Shown piece by piece: positions 26,384-35,577 of a stretch of 64,000 nucleotides of DNA. Positions within the stretch are counted from its first letter, which is position 1; every line of letters starts with the position of its first letter. This DNA comes from Prevotella melaninogenica (GTDB taxonomy: Bacteria > Bacteroidota > Bacteroidia > Bacteroidales > Bacteroidaceae), in the NCBI RefSeq assembly GCF_018128065.1, contig NZ_CP072359.1:1178001-1242000 (forward strand), in the 5' to 3' direction. Position numbers and translations under genes: made by a program. The notes under the pieces were generated by a model that was not told the origin of the DNA, did no database searches, and worked only from the letters and a program-made list of their open reading frames with translations.

Positions 26384-26415
26384 CAAAGGTAAGCATTGTT
26401 TGCGCACACACCAAA
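26384..26415 (-). promoter_or_regulatory. Promoter of the candidate ncRNA
   Basis: On the minus strand TTTG (26412-26415), 20 nt, TACCTTTG (26384-26391). No protein gene follows. Confidence 0.65.
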
Positions 26416-26572
26416 CATTTTAGAACTATTTTTTCTTAGATTTTGGGTTTCTTGATTTGTATCAATTACAAATAGCGTAAATTATTGAAAGGCGAACAGA
26501 AGTAATAATAAGGTTTAATGTATTCTCTCTTTGCATAGATATCTTTTATTTCCTATGATAAAAGTATTTATC

Positions 26573-26863
26573 TTAGTAGATTTTTATTTCAGTAATAACC
26601 ATTGAACCAACGGCTGCATTAAGTTTTTTGACCAAGTCAGATTGCATCATACAAAGATTGGCACGTAAGGCTGGGTTTATTATCTTGACAAATAAAGTTT
26701 GATTTTTAATAAACTTCTCTTGCGTATAACGAGTCACAGTTTCACCTGTTACAATATCCCACGCAGCAATAATACGCTTTTGCAATAGGGGTGACTCAAG
26801 TCCTTCCTGGCGTAGAAACTGGTTGAGGAGGTCGTCTAATGGTTGTACTTTTCGTCTGAACAT
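26573..26863 (-). CDS. DUF721/DciA-like protein
   Basis: A 96-residue protein of the DUF721 type, the fold of the replicative-helicase loader DciA in many bacteria. The family pattern is visible: LDDLLNQFLRQEGLESPL, then IIAAWDIVTGETVTRYTQ, and LFVKIINPALRANLCMMQSDLV. It lies 3 nt after recF on the same strand, a pairing common in Bacteroidetes, which supports a role at the replication fork. Helicase loading by this short version is inferred. Confidence 0.85.
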   Translation of the reverse strand: MFRRKVQPLDDLLNQFLRQEGLESPLLQKRIIAAWDIVTGETVTRYTQEKFIKNQTLFVKIINPALRANLCMMQSDLVKKLNAAVGSMVITEIKIY

Positions 26864-26866
26864 AGC

Positions 26867-27973
26867 TTAGCCTTCCCTTTCATTTATTTCTCCACCTTCT
26901 ACAGAGAATAGTTTATAGTCGAAGCCGCTGCCTTGTAATATTTTATCTAAGTGGTCGCGGTTTGTATCTGTGATGAAGATTTGTCCGAAGTCATCACCCG
27001 AAACTAAGCGTACAATCTGTTCTACACGACTGCTATCAAGTTTGTCAAATATATCGTCAAGCAATAGTAGCGGTGTGTTATTCCCTGCTGTACGTCTTAG
27101 AAAGTCAAACTGTGCAAGCTTCAAAGCCAACACGTATGTTTTGTTTTGTCCTTGGCTTCCTTCTTTTTTCATAGGATATCCACCAAGTTTCATCACCAAG
27201 TCGTCCTTATGTGTGCCATGAAGCGAATAACCCATGATACGATCTTTTGCTCTATCACGCTGAATAACGTCTAATAAGTTGCCACGCTGACAATGAGAAA
27301 CATATTCAAGTGAAACCTCTTCTCGTTCATTACAAATGGTCTGATAGATATGTTGAAAAACAGGGGTGAGCTCCTCAACAAAGGCTGCACGCTTCTTATA
27401 GACAGCCTCGCCATGCTCTGCCATTTGCATCTCGAGTAGCTCTAATAGTGTTGCGTCCGGTTCTTCCTCTTGTTTCAGCAGACTATTACGCTGCTGCAAA
27501 GCCTTATTGTATCGGCTGAGCGATTCTATATAAGGTGTGTCATATTGTGATATAACAACATCCATCAGCTTTCTTCTCTCCTCACTTCCTCCTTCAATGA
27601 GTGTTGCGTCAGCTGGAGAAACAAATATCAAAGGCACTAATCCGATGTGTTGTGACAGTCGTTTGTATTCTTTCTTGTTACGCTTAAAATGCTTCTTTGT
27701 GCCCCGCTTCATACCGCAGTAGACCTGTTCATATTCCCCGACATCCGTAGTGTAATCTCCTTCCAGTACGAAATAATCAGCATCATGGCGCATCACTTCT
27801 GAATCCTTTGGATTAAAAGCACTCTTACAGAAAGAAAGATAATAAACAGCATCAAGCAGATTGGTCTTTCCTTCACCATTATGTCCAATAAAACAGTTAA
27901 GTTTAGCCGACAAATCTAACGTTGCCGCCTGAATATTCTTATAGTTGATAATGGATAGTTTCTCTAATTGCAT
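26867..27973 (-). CDS. recF: DNA replication and repair protein RecF
   Basis: SMC-like ATPase that helps load RecA at gaps. Walker A is GHNGEGKTNLLDAV (about residues 29-42), the ABC-type signature lies around GSQGQNKTYVLALKLAQ, and Walker B is LLLLDDIFDKLD. Length (368) is normal. It starts a two-gene operon with the DciA-like gene. Possible promoter box on the minus strand at 28135-28142. Confidence 0.95.
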   Translation of the reverse strand: MQLEKLSIINYKNIQAATLDLSAKLNCFIGHNGEGKTNLLDAVYYLSFCKSAFNPKDSEVMRHDADYFVLEGDYTTDVGEYEQVYCGMKRGTKKHFKRNKKEYKRLSQHIGLVPLIFVSPADATLIEGGSEERRKLMDVVISQYDTPYIESLSRYNKALQQRNSLLKQEEEPDATLLELLEMQMAEHGEAVYKKRAAFVEELTPVFQHIYQTICNEREEVSLEYVSHCQRGNLLDVIQRDRAKDRIMGYSLHGTHKDDLVMKLGGYPMKKEGSQGQNKTYVLALKLAQFDFLRRTAGNNTPLLLLDDIFDKLDSSRVEQIVRLVSGDDFGQIFITDTNRDHLDKILQGSGFDYKLFSVEGGEINEREG

Positions 27974-28206
27974 GTTTTAATTTATTGCTTTGAATGTTAA
28001 GGAAATGGATATGAATTAACACTTCTTGTATATGTTTGAACTATAAATTCATTACTTATCCTTTGTTCAGAGAATAAAATGTTGAGTTAATCTGATTAAC
28101 CATTAAACTCTCTCTTATTCCTTCTCATTCTCTGCAAAGTTAACTCATTTCCATTCAATAAAAGAAAAAAGTCGTTGATAAATTTCAATATATGCGACTT
28201 TTTGAT

Positions 28207-28214
28207 TAATTTTG
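28207..28214 (+). promoter_or_regulatory. -7 box before the TPR-ribH operon
   Basis: TAATTTTG, 58 nt before the ATG at 28273, matches TAnnTTTG; a -33 box is not evident. Confidence 0.45.
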
Positions 28215-28272
28215 TCCCGCTATAATGCACCCCTTACAGTTTAGAATTAAATAAAAACATCATAACATAAAA

Positions 28273-28947
28273 ATGGTAAACAACAAAGAACAGGGTACAT
28301 ACGAAGATACCCTTAACAAATCAGAAGTTGCATTCTTGAAGTACAAGAAGCCTTTTCTTATCGCCATCATTGCTATCGTAGTAGCTATAGCTGGTTTCTT
28401 CCTTTACAAAAACTACATTTCTGCTCCACGTGAGGCAGAGGCAAGCACAGAGTTGGCTAAGAGTCAGACTCTCTTTAACAACCAGCAGTATGATCAGGCA
28501 CTCGCTGGCTTCCAGAAAGTACAGAGTGATTACAGTAGCACAGATGCAGGCAACCTTGCAAACCTTTATGTTGCTCTTTGCTATGCTCATCAGGCTAAAC
28601 CAAACTGGGCAAAGGCTTTAGAGAATGCTGAGAAGTTCAGTACATCTGATGATCAGATGATTAGTCCAGCATCTCAGATGGCACTCGGTGACATCTATGC
28701 TAATAACAACCAGAATGATAAGGCTGTTGATTGCTTCAAGAAGGCTGCTAAGATGGCTAACGCTGAGGCTGCTGATAATGCCAATCTTAGCATTGCTCCT
28801 TTGGCATTGCGTAAGGCTGGTATCCTCCTTGAGAGCGAAGGTAAGAAGGCTGAAGCACTTGAGATTTACAAGGATATTAAGAAGACATACGTCAACTCTC
28901 CTATCTATCAGGACATTGACAAGTACATTGAGCGTGCTTCTAACTAA
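28273..28947 (+). CDS. Membrane-anchored tetratricopeptide protein
   Basis: A 224-residue protein with a cytoplasmic N-terminus, one membrane segment at about residues 29-45 (FLIAIIAIVVAIAGFFLY), and then TPR-like helical pairs (ALAGFQKVQSDYSSTDAG, AVDCFKKAAKMANAEAA, ALEIYKDIKKTYVNSP). Such anchored TPR proteins act as scaffolds; the partner is unknown. It is 6 nt upstream of ribH and its tail is Ala/Lys-rich. Confidence 0.82.
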   Translation: MVNNKEQGTYEDTLNKSEVAFLKYKKPFLIAIIAIVVAIAGFFLYKNYISAPREAEASTELAKSQTLFNNQQYDQALAGFQKVQSDYSSTDAGNLANLYVALCYAHQAKPNWAKALENAEKFSTSDDQMISPASQMALGDIYANNNQNDKAVDCFKKAAKMANAEAADNANLSIAPLALRKAGILLESEGKKAEALEIYKDIKKTYVNSPIYQDIDKYIERASN

Positions 28948-28953
28948 GCAACC

Positions 28954-29430
28954 ATGGCAACAGAACTTCATCATTTATCCAACTACGATGCACAGAGCGT
29001 ACCTGACGCAAGTAATATGTGTTTTGGTATTGTTGTGGCTGAGTGGAATTCGGAGATTACTGGTGCCTTGCTTGATGGTGCAGTAAAGACACTTGAGAAG
29101 CATGGTGCTATTCCAGAGAATATTCATATTAAGACTGTTCCTGGTAGCTTTGAACTCATTTATGGTGCACAGATGATGACCAAGAACGATGGTTTTGATG
29201 CTGTTATTATTCTTGGAAGTGTTATTCGGGGTGAAACTCCTCATTTCGACTATATCTGTGAGGGTGTTACATACGGTATTGCTCACCTTAATGCATCACA
29301 AAATATCCCTGTTATCTATGGTCTTCTCACAACTGACAATCTCCAGCAGGCTAAGGATAGAAGCGGGGGCAGACTTGGAAACAAGGGTGATGAGTGTGCG
29401 ATAGATGCTATTAAGATGGCTAAGTTCTAA
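28954..29430 (+). CDS. ribH: 6,7-dimethyl-8-ribityllumazine synthase
   Basis: Penultimate enzyme of riboflavin synthesis. The 158-residue length and motifs are typical: substrate-binding [41 protein letters not shown] (catalytic His) and the C-terminal [13 protein letters not shown]. It follows the TPR gene by 6 nt. No other rib gene is in the window. Confidence 0.96.
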   Translation: MATELHHLSNYDAQSVPDASNMCFGIVVAEWNSEITGALLDGAVKTLEKHGAIPENIHIKTVPGSFELIYGAQMMTKNDGFDAVIILGSVIRGETPHFDYICEGVTYGIAHLNASQNIPVIYGLLTTDNLQQAKDRSGGRLGNKGDECAIDAIKMAKF

Positions 29431-29455
29431 AGCAATAACCTAAAAAGAAAATATT

Positions 29456-29495
29456 AAAGGCAGTAGCAACGGTTTTCCCGTCAGCTACTGCCTTT
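29456..29495 (+). terminator. ribH terminator
   Basis: A perfect 12-bp stem (aaaggcagtagc / gctactgccttt) with an acgg/ccgt inner pairing, 26 nt after the ribH stop. Confidence 0.75.
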
Positions 29496-29640
29496 ACTTA
29501 TTTGTCTATTCTCAGTCTGGTTAGGTCAAAGCAGAGTAGTTTGTCTTCGTCTTTTCGTTTGAATTTATTTTACATATAGTCTTCGTTTTTTGACTAAAAT
29601 AATGCGAAGAAACGCTCTTTTCGTCGCTTTCGTAACTCGC

Positions 29641-29806
29641 TTATAATAAAGGTGTTACGTGGTGCTGTTTTAAGAGGTGCTTACTTGGACTTCAAAAGGG
29701 CGTTAGTAAGACCTCAAAAGGGCATCTATTGAACCCCAATTGAGCCTTAATTCAAGTCCTGTTAAGCATCACTAAGAATATAAGATGCTGAATTTTTATT
29801 ACAAAA
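29641..29806 (+). repeat. Dispersed intergenic repeat, copy C
   Basis: Shares gaggtgctta, ggacttcaaaagggcgttag (29687-29706), ggcatcta and the final attacaaa with the other copies. Its left arm gttacgtggtgctgttttaag resembles copy B. Its second half is the most diverged. Confidence 0.75.
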
Positions 29807-29858
29807 AGCCGTGTGATATGTTTTGAAGGTACGTGTATTAATGTATATCATTATAGTT

Positions 29859-31259
29859 TCATCCAAACAATGCTCTAAGAGCTTCCTCAACCTTTCTTAC
29901 AGGGTGAAGTTGTATGCTATACTTCCCTGTAAGTCCTGAAAGATTATATTTAGGGATAATAATATGGCTAAACCCTAACTTCTCTGCTTCTGCAATACGT
30001 TGTTCGATACGGCTGATGGGGCGTACCTCACCACTTAGTCCAACTTCACCACACATACACCAACCTTGTTCTATTGGTGTGTCAACATTTGATGAGAGAA
30101 CAGCTGCAATGACACTGAGGTCCATTGCCATATCTGTCACGCGCAATCCACCTGCGATATTTAGGAAGACATCCTTCTGCATCAGTTTAAACCCGACACG
30201 CTTTTCCAATACAGCGAGAAGCATGTTCAGACGACGTTGGTCAAAGCCTGTGGCAGAACGCTGTGGAGTTCCGTAGGCTGCAGATGATACAAGAGCTTGT
30301 GTCTCAACAAGGAAGGGGCGTGCCCCTTCAATAGTACTTGAGATGGCAACACCCGATAATCCCTCATGGTCTTCTGTAAGCAGGAGTTCGGAAGGGTTGC
30401 TTACCTCTCGAAGTCCGTGCTGTTCCATTTCATAAATACCCAGTTCTGAGGTTGATCCAAAACGGTTCTTAATGCTTCTGAGGATGCGATACATATAATG
30501 TTGGTCGCCTTCAAACTGAATCACAGTGTCAACAATATGTTCTAATATCTTTGGTCCGGCAATGCTTCCCTCTTTATTGATATGTCCAATGAGGATAACT
30601 GGGACTCCACTTGTCTTAGCAAAGCGTAAAAGAGCTGATGCACATTCACGTACTTGGGTGATACTGCCAGGACTACTATCAACGTCTTCGGTTGAGATAG
30701 TCTGGATAGAGTCAATGATGACAAGTTCTGGCTGTACGTCACGAATGTGCTCAAAGATGTGCTCTAAGGATGTTTCCGACAAGATTATGATGTTTTCAGA
30801 AATATCTTTAGAAATTCTCTCAGCACGCATCTTTATCTGATGTGGACTTTCCTCACCGCTGACATAGAGTACACGCTGCGTTAAGTGTAGAATCGTTTGG
30901 AGCGTTAGTGTACTCTTTCCGATACCAGGTTCGCCACCAAGCAGAACGATACTACCTGGTACCAAACCACCACCTAACACACGATTTAATTCTCCATCGT
31001 GCATATTAATACGTGGGTCATCGTGAGATGAAATGTCACGCAAGCGTTGTGGCTTATTTGCTAAAGCTGAAACAGAACCGCCTGAAGCCGCATTGCGTAA
31101 TGTTGTTGCGGCATTGCGTGCAGCCTGTGAACCCGTATCAGCGGCGATACGGAACTCCTTAAAAGTGTTCCACTGCCCACAGTTGGGACACTTGCCAATC
31201 CATTTTGGACTTTCCTGTCCACAATTACTGCAGACGAAAGCTATCTTGTCCTTTGCCAT
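29859..31259 (-). CDS. radA: DNA repair protein RadA
   Basis: RecA-like branch-migration ATPase with a C-terminal Lon-like domain. The N-terminal zinc motif is CSNCGQESPKWIGKCPNCG, followed by Walker A GGEPGIGKST, the RadA-specific KNRFGSTSELG, and a Lon-P-like end (CGEVGLSGEVRPISR). Length (466) is typical. The start is 8 nt downstream of a two-box promoter. Confidence 0.96.
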   Translation of the reverse strand: MAKDKIAFVCSNCGQESPKWIGKCPNCGQWNTFKEFRIAADTGSQAARNAATTLRNAASGGSVSALANKPQRLRDISSHDDPRINMHDGELNRVLGGGLVPGSIVLLGGEPGIGKSTLTLQTILHLTQRVLYVSGEESPHQIKMRAERISKDISENIIILSETSLEHIFEHIRDVQPELVIIDSIQTISTEDVDSSPGSITQVRECASALLRFAKTSGVPVILIGHINKEGSIAGPKILEHIVDTVIQFEGDQHYMYRILRSIKNRFGSTSELGIYEMEQHGLREVSNPSELLLTEDHEGLSGVAISSTIEGARPFLVETQALVSSAAYGTPQRSATGFDQRRLNMLLAVLEKRVGFKLMQKDVFLNIAGGLRVTDMAMDLSVIAAVLSSNVDTPIEQGWCMCGEVGLSGEVRPISRIEQRIAEAEKLGFSHIIIPKYNLSGLTGKYSIQLHPVRKVEEALRALFG

Positions 31260-31267
31260 AAGTATGA

Positions 31268-31298
31268 CAAAAGTAATAAGTTTTTTCTTAGTTACAAA
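31268..31298 (-). promoter_or_regulatory. radA promoter
   Basis: Minus-strand TTTG (31295-31298), 19 nt, TACTTTTG (31268-31275), 8 nt before the radA ATG. It overlaps the divergent plus-strand promoter region. Confidence 0.6.
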
Positions 31299-31307
31299 AT
31301 TTATTCT

Positions 31308-31315
31308 TAATTTTG
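31308..31315 (+). promoter_or_regulatory. -7 box of the 306-residue lipoprotein gene
   Basis: TAATTTTG, 7 nt before the ATG at 31323; -33 not clear. Confidence 0.5.
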
Positions 31316-31322
31316 CAACTAT

Positions 31323-32243
31323 ATGAAACGTATTAATTACCTGCTCATACTGGCTGTGCTAATGCTTGTCAGCTGTGGTAAGAGTGATAAAGAACTACAA
31401 GCTGAACGGCAAGCTCAGAAATTAGCTGAGCGTGAAGCTTACCAGAAAGCTTATAAGATAGCAGTGATGCCAACGATAGATTGCCTTCCTGCATATCTTC
31501 TGAAGGATAGCTTGTTATATGATAGTGCTAAGGTAGACATTAGACTTTGTAGGTTTAATGCGCAGATGGATTGTGATACGGCAATGATTGGGGGAAGTGT
31601 ACAAGCTGCCTTTAGCGACCTTGTTCGTACAGAACGATTGAAGCATAGAAATAAGGTGTTAATGCACTATTTGACAGATACGAATCTTAATTGGCAACTT
31701 GTTGCTGACAAAGGCTCAAAGCTAAAGAAGCTTTCTGACCTTAGTGACAAGATTATTGCTATGACTCGTTACTCTGGGACAGACCTCCTGACTGATATGG
31801 TGGTGAAGAAGGCTAAACCTAAGTATCAAGTCTTCCGTGTACAAATCAATGATGTATTGGTAAGACTTGCTATGTTGCAAAATCACGAGATTGATGCTTA
31901 TTGGTTTGCTGAGCCACAAGTTACAAAAGCTTTGTCGGCTGATAATAATTCTCTGTTTAACTCAAAGGATGCTGGTGTGCATCTTGGAGTGGTAGCTATA
32001 ATGGATAAAGTGCGTCGTCAAGATGAGGAAGCGGTCTTTGCTGATGCCTATAATAAAGCTGTTGAGCTAATCAATAAGAATGGTGTGAAGTATTATTCTG
32101 CCTTGATTCAGAGGTATATGAAGGTAGATGAAGCGGTTGTACGTGCATTACCTGATATAAAATATACAAAGATTGGTCCACCTCGTAAGGCTGACTTGAT
32201 AATGGCACGTAACTATCTTAGTAACGGTAAGATTAGTAAGTAA
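31323..32243 (+). CDS. Lipoprotein with substrate-binding-protein fold
   Basis: A 306-residue lipoprotein: signal peptide with lipobox LMLVSC (Cys about residue 18). The mature part looks like a type II periplasmic binding protein of the NMT1/SsuA kind: YKIAVMPTIDCLPAYLL opens the first lobe, AMIGGSVQAAFSDLV and IIAMTRYSGTDLLTDMV follow, and an EIDAYWFAEPQV segment matches the second lobe. No transporter permease or ATPase is next to it. It precedes a large TPR protein by 34 nt. Its ligand is unknown. Confidence 0.75.
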   Translation: MKRINYLLILAVLMLVSCGKSDKELQAERQAQKLAEREAYQKAYKIAVMPTIDCLPAYLLKDSLLYDSAKVDIRLCRFNAQMDCDTAMIGGSVQAAFSDLVRTERLKHRNKVLMHYLTDTNLNWQLVADKGSKLKKLSDLSDKIIAMTRYSGTDLLTDMVVKKAKPKYQVFRVQINDVLVRLAMLQNHEIDAYWFAEPQVTKALSADNNSLFNSKDAGVHLGVVAIMDKVRRQDEEAVFADAYNKAVELINKNGVKYYSALIQRYMKVDEAVVRALPDIKYTKIGPPRKADLIMARNYLSNGKISK

Positions 32244-32277
32244 GGAATGAATAGTAATTAATTAAAGGAGTAGGGCA

Positions 32278-34452
32278 GTGAATGTAGAGGAGATTCTTAG
32301 TAAGACTATAGGTTTTTTGATGGACAAGAGGTTGAGTAATGCTATTGAGATATTAGAACAACTTTATGTTCAGCGTCCGTCACTTATGGGGCACGGTGAG
32401 TTTGAGGCTATCAAAACTGATTATCAGTTGATGGTAGACTTTATGGGTCGAGGCTTTTCTGATAGTCATCGTGAATCACTCTATAGTTCGTTGTTACAGC
32501 GACTTTACAGGATTACTGCCGACCTTGAGATAAGTTGGCGATGCCGGAATGTAAGTGCATATGTTAACTCTTTTAGAGTCATTGACCATCTCAATACGAG
32601 TCATGATTTCATTCGTACGGTATTAGAAGCTTTTGTTTCAGACATTGCCATGCTCTCACTTCAACCAGAAGAGACGAGAGAACAGAAGACAGCTGAACTT
32701 TATGAACGTCATCATTCGTTTATGAATCGTCTTTTTAATGCCTTATGGACGTCTTGTCAATGGACAGATGACGATTGCACGTTCTATACAGAATTACTCC
32801 TTTCCCCGACTGTTGTGTCAACTGATCAACAAGTGATTGTTAGCGCAATTAGCCTTGGTGCTATGAATCAGTTTGATATCAATAAGTTGAAGACACTTGT
32901 CAACGTATATCAAAAAGCTACCGATGAACATGTGAGACAGCGTGCATTGGTCGGTTGGGTGTTATCTGTCTTCGAGGGGATGGATATCTTCCCAGAACAA
33001 GATGCAATTGTGCGTAAACTTTGTGAGATTTCTGCTATAACAAAAGAGTTGTTAACGTTGCAAATACAGTTCTTCTATAGTAAGGATGCAGAGAAGGATA
33101 ATGACAAAATACAGCGTGACATTATGCCAGATATTATGCGCAATTCTAATCTTACAATTGGTCGACTTGGTATCATGGAAAAGGAAGAAGATACGATAGA
33201 AAGTATTCTTCATCAAGATGCTGATGAGAAACGCATGGAGCAGTTGGAAGAAAAAGTTCGCAAGATGATGGATATGCAGAAACAAGGGTCTGATATCTAT
33301 TTCGGTGGTTTTAGCCAGATGAAACGATTTCCTTTCTTCAGCGATATGGTGAATTGGTTTACTCCATTCTACTTGAATCATCCTGCTTTACGCTCTGTGA
33401 TAAATAAGTTAGGTGATACAAAGTTCCTCAATACACTCATGGAAAGAAGTAATTTCTGTGAGTCGGATAGATATTCTTTTGCGTTTGCTTTAGAGCAAGT
33501 CATCAGTCAATTGTCTTCTGATATTAAGGAAGTGATGGGCTCTGATGTTGCGTTAGGTCCTTTGGCAGAGAGTGATGATAGGGAAGATGCAATCAGTATT
33601 CGACGTACCTACTTACAAGACCTCTATCGTTTCTTCCGTCTTTATCCTACAGCAAAGGATTTTATCAATCCATTTGAGGATAATGGTAAGAGCGACTTTG
33701 TTGCAGATACTTTCTTCTTTACTTATAAATCCTTTATGGGAACAGGACTTGATGATGTTAAACTGCGTTTGGCTTTACATTTGTATAAGCATAAGCAAAT
33801 GATGGAACTTGCAGAGCTGTTGACCACCTTTCAGAGTGATGATCCACGATATGCCATTTTAATGGGTTATACGAATATTGATATGGGTAAGGCTGAATTT
33901 GCTTATCAGTTCTTTGACTATGCTTTGAAAGCTGAGCCTGATAATCAATGGGCGTTGAAAGGTAAAGCAAGAGCTGCTCTTGATAATGAGGATTATATCA
34001 CTGCTGAAGAGGTTTATTCTAAGTTGTTGAAGTTGAAACCTAATCATAAGACTTACACTATGAATCGTTGTGTCGCTCTTTTGAAGTTAGGCAGGACCAG
34101 CGAGGTGCGTGAAGAACTGTTCCGTCTTGACTATCAATATCCTGATGATATGAATGTGAAGCGTATTCTTGCATGGGCTATGTTATCAGATAATAGTCTT
34201 GATAAGGCTTCACAGCTGTATGACACTCTCCTAACATCAAATCCAGCACATGAAGATTACTTGAATGCAGGCTATTGTCAGTGGGCTATGGGTAATATTC
34301 AAAAGGCTGTTGCATTGTTCCGTGAGTGGTTGGCTAAGAGTGGGAAAAGTGCAGAACAGTTATTGAACGAGTTCCGAAGTGATGAAGAAACACTGTCAAT
34401 GTATAATATTTCAGAAACTGATTGCTTCTTGATGTTAAGTTTAGTCGGTTAA
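32278..34452 (+). CDS. Large tetratricopeptide protein of unknown function
   Basis: A 724-residue, soluble, mostly helical protein. It starts with GTG behind a good ribosome-binding sequence (aaaggag, 8 nt upstream). Residues about 500-670 hold clear TPR units (for example YAILMGYTNIDMGKAEFAYQ, ALKAEPDNQWALKGKARAAL and DNEDYITAEEVYSKLLKLKP). The N-terminal 480 residues have no recognisable domain. No signal peptide. It probably shares an operon with the preceding lipoprotein. Confidence 0.75.
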   Translation: MNVEEILSKTIGFLMDKRLSNAIEILEQLYVQRPSLMGHGEFEAIKTDYQLMVDFMGRGFSDSHRESLYSSLLQRLYRITADLEISWRCRNVSAYVNSFRVIDHLNTSHDFIRTVLEAFVSDIAMLSLQPEETREQKTAELYERHHSFMNRLFNALWTSCQWTDDDCTFYTELLLSPTVVSTDQQVIVSAISLGAMNQFDINKLKTLVNVYQKATDEHVRQRALVGWVLSVFEGMDIFPEQDAIVRKLCEISAITKELLTLQIQFFYSKDAEKDNDKIQRDIMPDIMRNSNLTIGRLGIMEKEEDTIESILHQDADEKRMEQLEEKVRKMMDMQKQGSDIYFGGFSQMKRFPFFSDMVNWFTPFYLNHPALRSVINKLGDTKFLNTLMERSNFCESDRYSFAFALEQVISQLSSDIKEVMGSDVALGPLAESDDREDAISIRRTYLQDLYRFFRLYPTAKDFINPFEDNGKSDFVADTFFFTYKSFMGTGLDDVKLRLALHLYKHKQMMELAELLTTFQSDDPRYAILMGYTNIDMGKAEFAYQFFDYALKAEPDNQWALKGKARAALDNEDYITAEEVYSKLLKLKPNHKTYTMNRCVALLKLGRTSEVREELFRLDYQYPDDMNVKRILAWAMLSDNSLDKASQLYDTLLTSNPAHEDYLNAGYCQWAMGNIQKAVALFREWLAKSGKSAEQLLNEFRSDEETLSMYNISETDCFLMLSLVG

Positions 34453-34549
34453 TGATTACTGCTATTAAATTTTCAAATAACTTAATTATTAGACTGTTGT
34501 GGTAAGGTAAAGCTACAATACAATTTGTTATTTTTTATAAGTTAAGATA

Positions 34550-35167
34550 ATGATGAACGAACAGATACATGAGAAATTGAAAGAGATTAAACAGTCTTTT
34601 CGGCTGTTGATGAATGGTGTTGCATCACACTCTATGCGCGAGAAGGGACTTTCATATAAAATAAATTGGGGTGTGCCAATCCCTGACTTGCAGAAGATGG
34701 CGGTAGAATATGGTAAGGATTATGACCTTGCCATAGAACTTTGGAAAGAGGATATTCGTGAATGTCAAGTGCTTGCAACATTAATTATGCCATCAGAAAG
34801 GATGGATGAAGACCTCGTTGAAGTGTGGATGGAACGCCTTCGTACACAGGAGATGGCAGAGCTGTTGGCTTTTAATTTGCTTCAATATCTCGATTTTGCA
34901 CCAGCTTTGGCGTATAAATGGATAGCTTCAAACCGTGATATATATCAGCTTTGTGGCTATCAACTACTTGCTCGTTTGTTTGCTCGTGGTATGGAACCTA
35001 ATGAGCGTGGAATTAATGAATTCCTTGATCAGGCACATACAACATTAGAAGGTGAGAGTCTTCCTTTAAAACATGCAGCCTATAACTGTGTGCTGAGTTT
35101 CTGCGAGTTAGGTGAAGATTTTGATATAATTGCACAAAAAGCCCTTGCTGACCTTAATATTTTCTAA
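34550..35167 (+). CDS. DNA alkylation repair-like HEAT protein
   Basis: A 205-residue helical protein resembling the DNA alkylation repair (AlkD-like, ALK) family: MREKGLSYKINWGVPIPDL, ELWKEDIRECQVLATL and AYKWIASNRDIYQLCGYQLL fit its HEAT-like helices. It is shorter than AlkD. The Trp/Asp catalytic residues of AlkD are not confidently placed, so glycosylase activity is uncertain. It lies 97 nt after the TPR gene. Confidence 0.75.
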   Translation: MMNEQIHEKLKEIKQSFRLLMNGVASHSMREKGLSYKINWGVPIPDLQKMAVEYGKDYDLAIELWKEDIRECQVLATLIMPSERMDEDLVEVWMERLRTQEMAELLAFNLLQYLDFAPALAYKWIASNRDIYQLCGYQLLARLFARGMEPNERGINEFLDQAHTTLEGESLPLKHAAYNCVLSFCELGEDFDIIAQKALADLNIF

Positions 35168-35329
35168 GATTAAAACAATTATAGATTAATCAAGGAAATT
35201 CTAAGCTTTATTGTAACGTTTTCTTTGATAACAATGAGGATTTATAGACTCTGTAGGGAATTTTCCCCATCTTTTTCCTACTGAGGGTCATATTTTTTTG
35301 CGGTTATTAAATATTTGATGTAAACAAAA

Positions 35330-35358
35330 AAAGAGCGACCTCTTGCGAGAACCGCCCT
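35330..35358 (-). terminator. Terminator after tRNA-Phe
   Basis: Reading leftward from the tRNA, a GC-rich stem (gcggttctc with gaggtcgc, GCAA loop) is followed by a run of T at 35326-35332. Confidence 0.75.
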
Positions 35359-35372
35359 GATGAAAGGAGGAG

Positions 35373-35445
35373 TGGTACCACCAGGAATCGAACCGGGGAC
35401 ACAAGGATTTTCAGTCCTTTGCTCTACCAACTGAGCTATGGCACC
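35373..35445 (-). tRNA. tRNA-Phe (GAA)
   Basis: 73-nt cloverleaf on the minus strand: acceptor GGTGCCA/TGGTACC (one G-T), D-arm AGCTCAGTTGGTAGAGC, anticodon arm AAGGA-CTGAAAA-TCCTT with anticodon GAA, and T-arm with GGTTCGATTCC. CCA is not encoded. A promoter lies at 35501-35532. Confidence 0.97.
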
Positions 35446-35500
35446 ATCATTATCTTGCAATTAATTTATAAGCGTTTATGTTGCTTTCTCAATTGCGATG

Positions 35501-35532
35501 CAAAGGTAGTACTTTTATTTTATTCCTCCAAA
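35501..35532 (-). promoter_or_regulatory. tRNA-Phe promoter
   Basis: On the minus strand TTTG (35529-35532), 20 nt, TACCTTTG (35501-35508), about 55 nt before the mature tRNA 5' end. Confidence 0.7.
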
Positions 35533-35577
35533 CTTTTCTAAAGAAAATAGACATGTTTACATCCTTTAACAAGTTTC

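Larger units (their letters stand above)
29431..29858. other. 428-nt gap between convergent ribH and radA
   Basis: Holds the ribH terminator (29456-29495) and repeat copy C (29641-29806). Nothing else supportable. Confidence 0.6.

Noticed and set aside
28688..29086. 132-codon ORF overlapping the TPR and ribH genes
   Set aside because: Out-of-frame shadow across two well-supported genes, Leu/Arg-rich with no domain.
35278..35460. 60-codon ORF over the tRNA region
   Set aside because: Covers the tRNA-Phe gene and its terminator; the tRNA fold explains the sequence fully.
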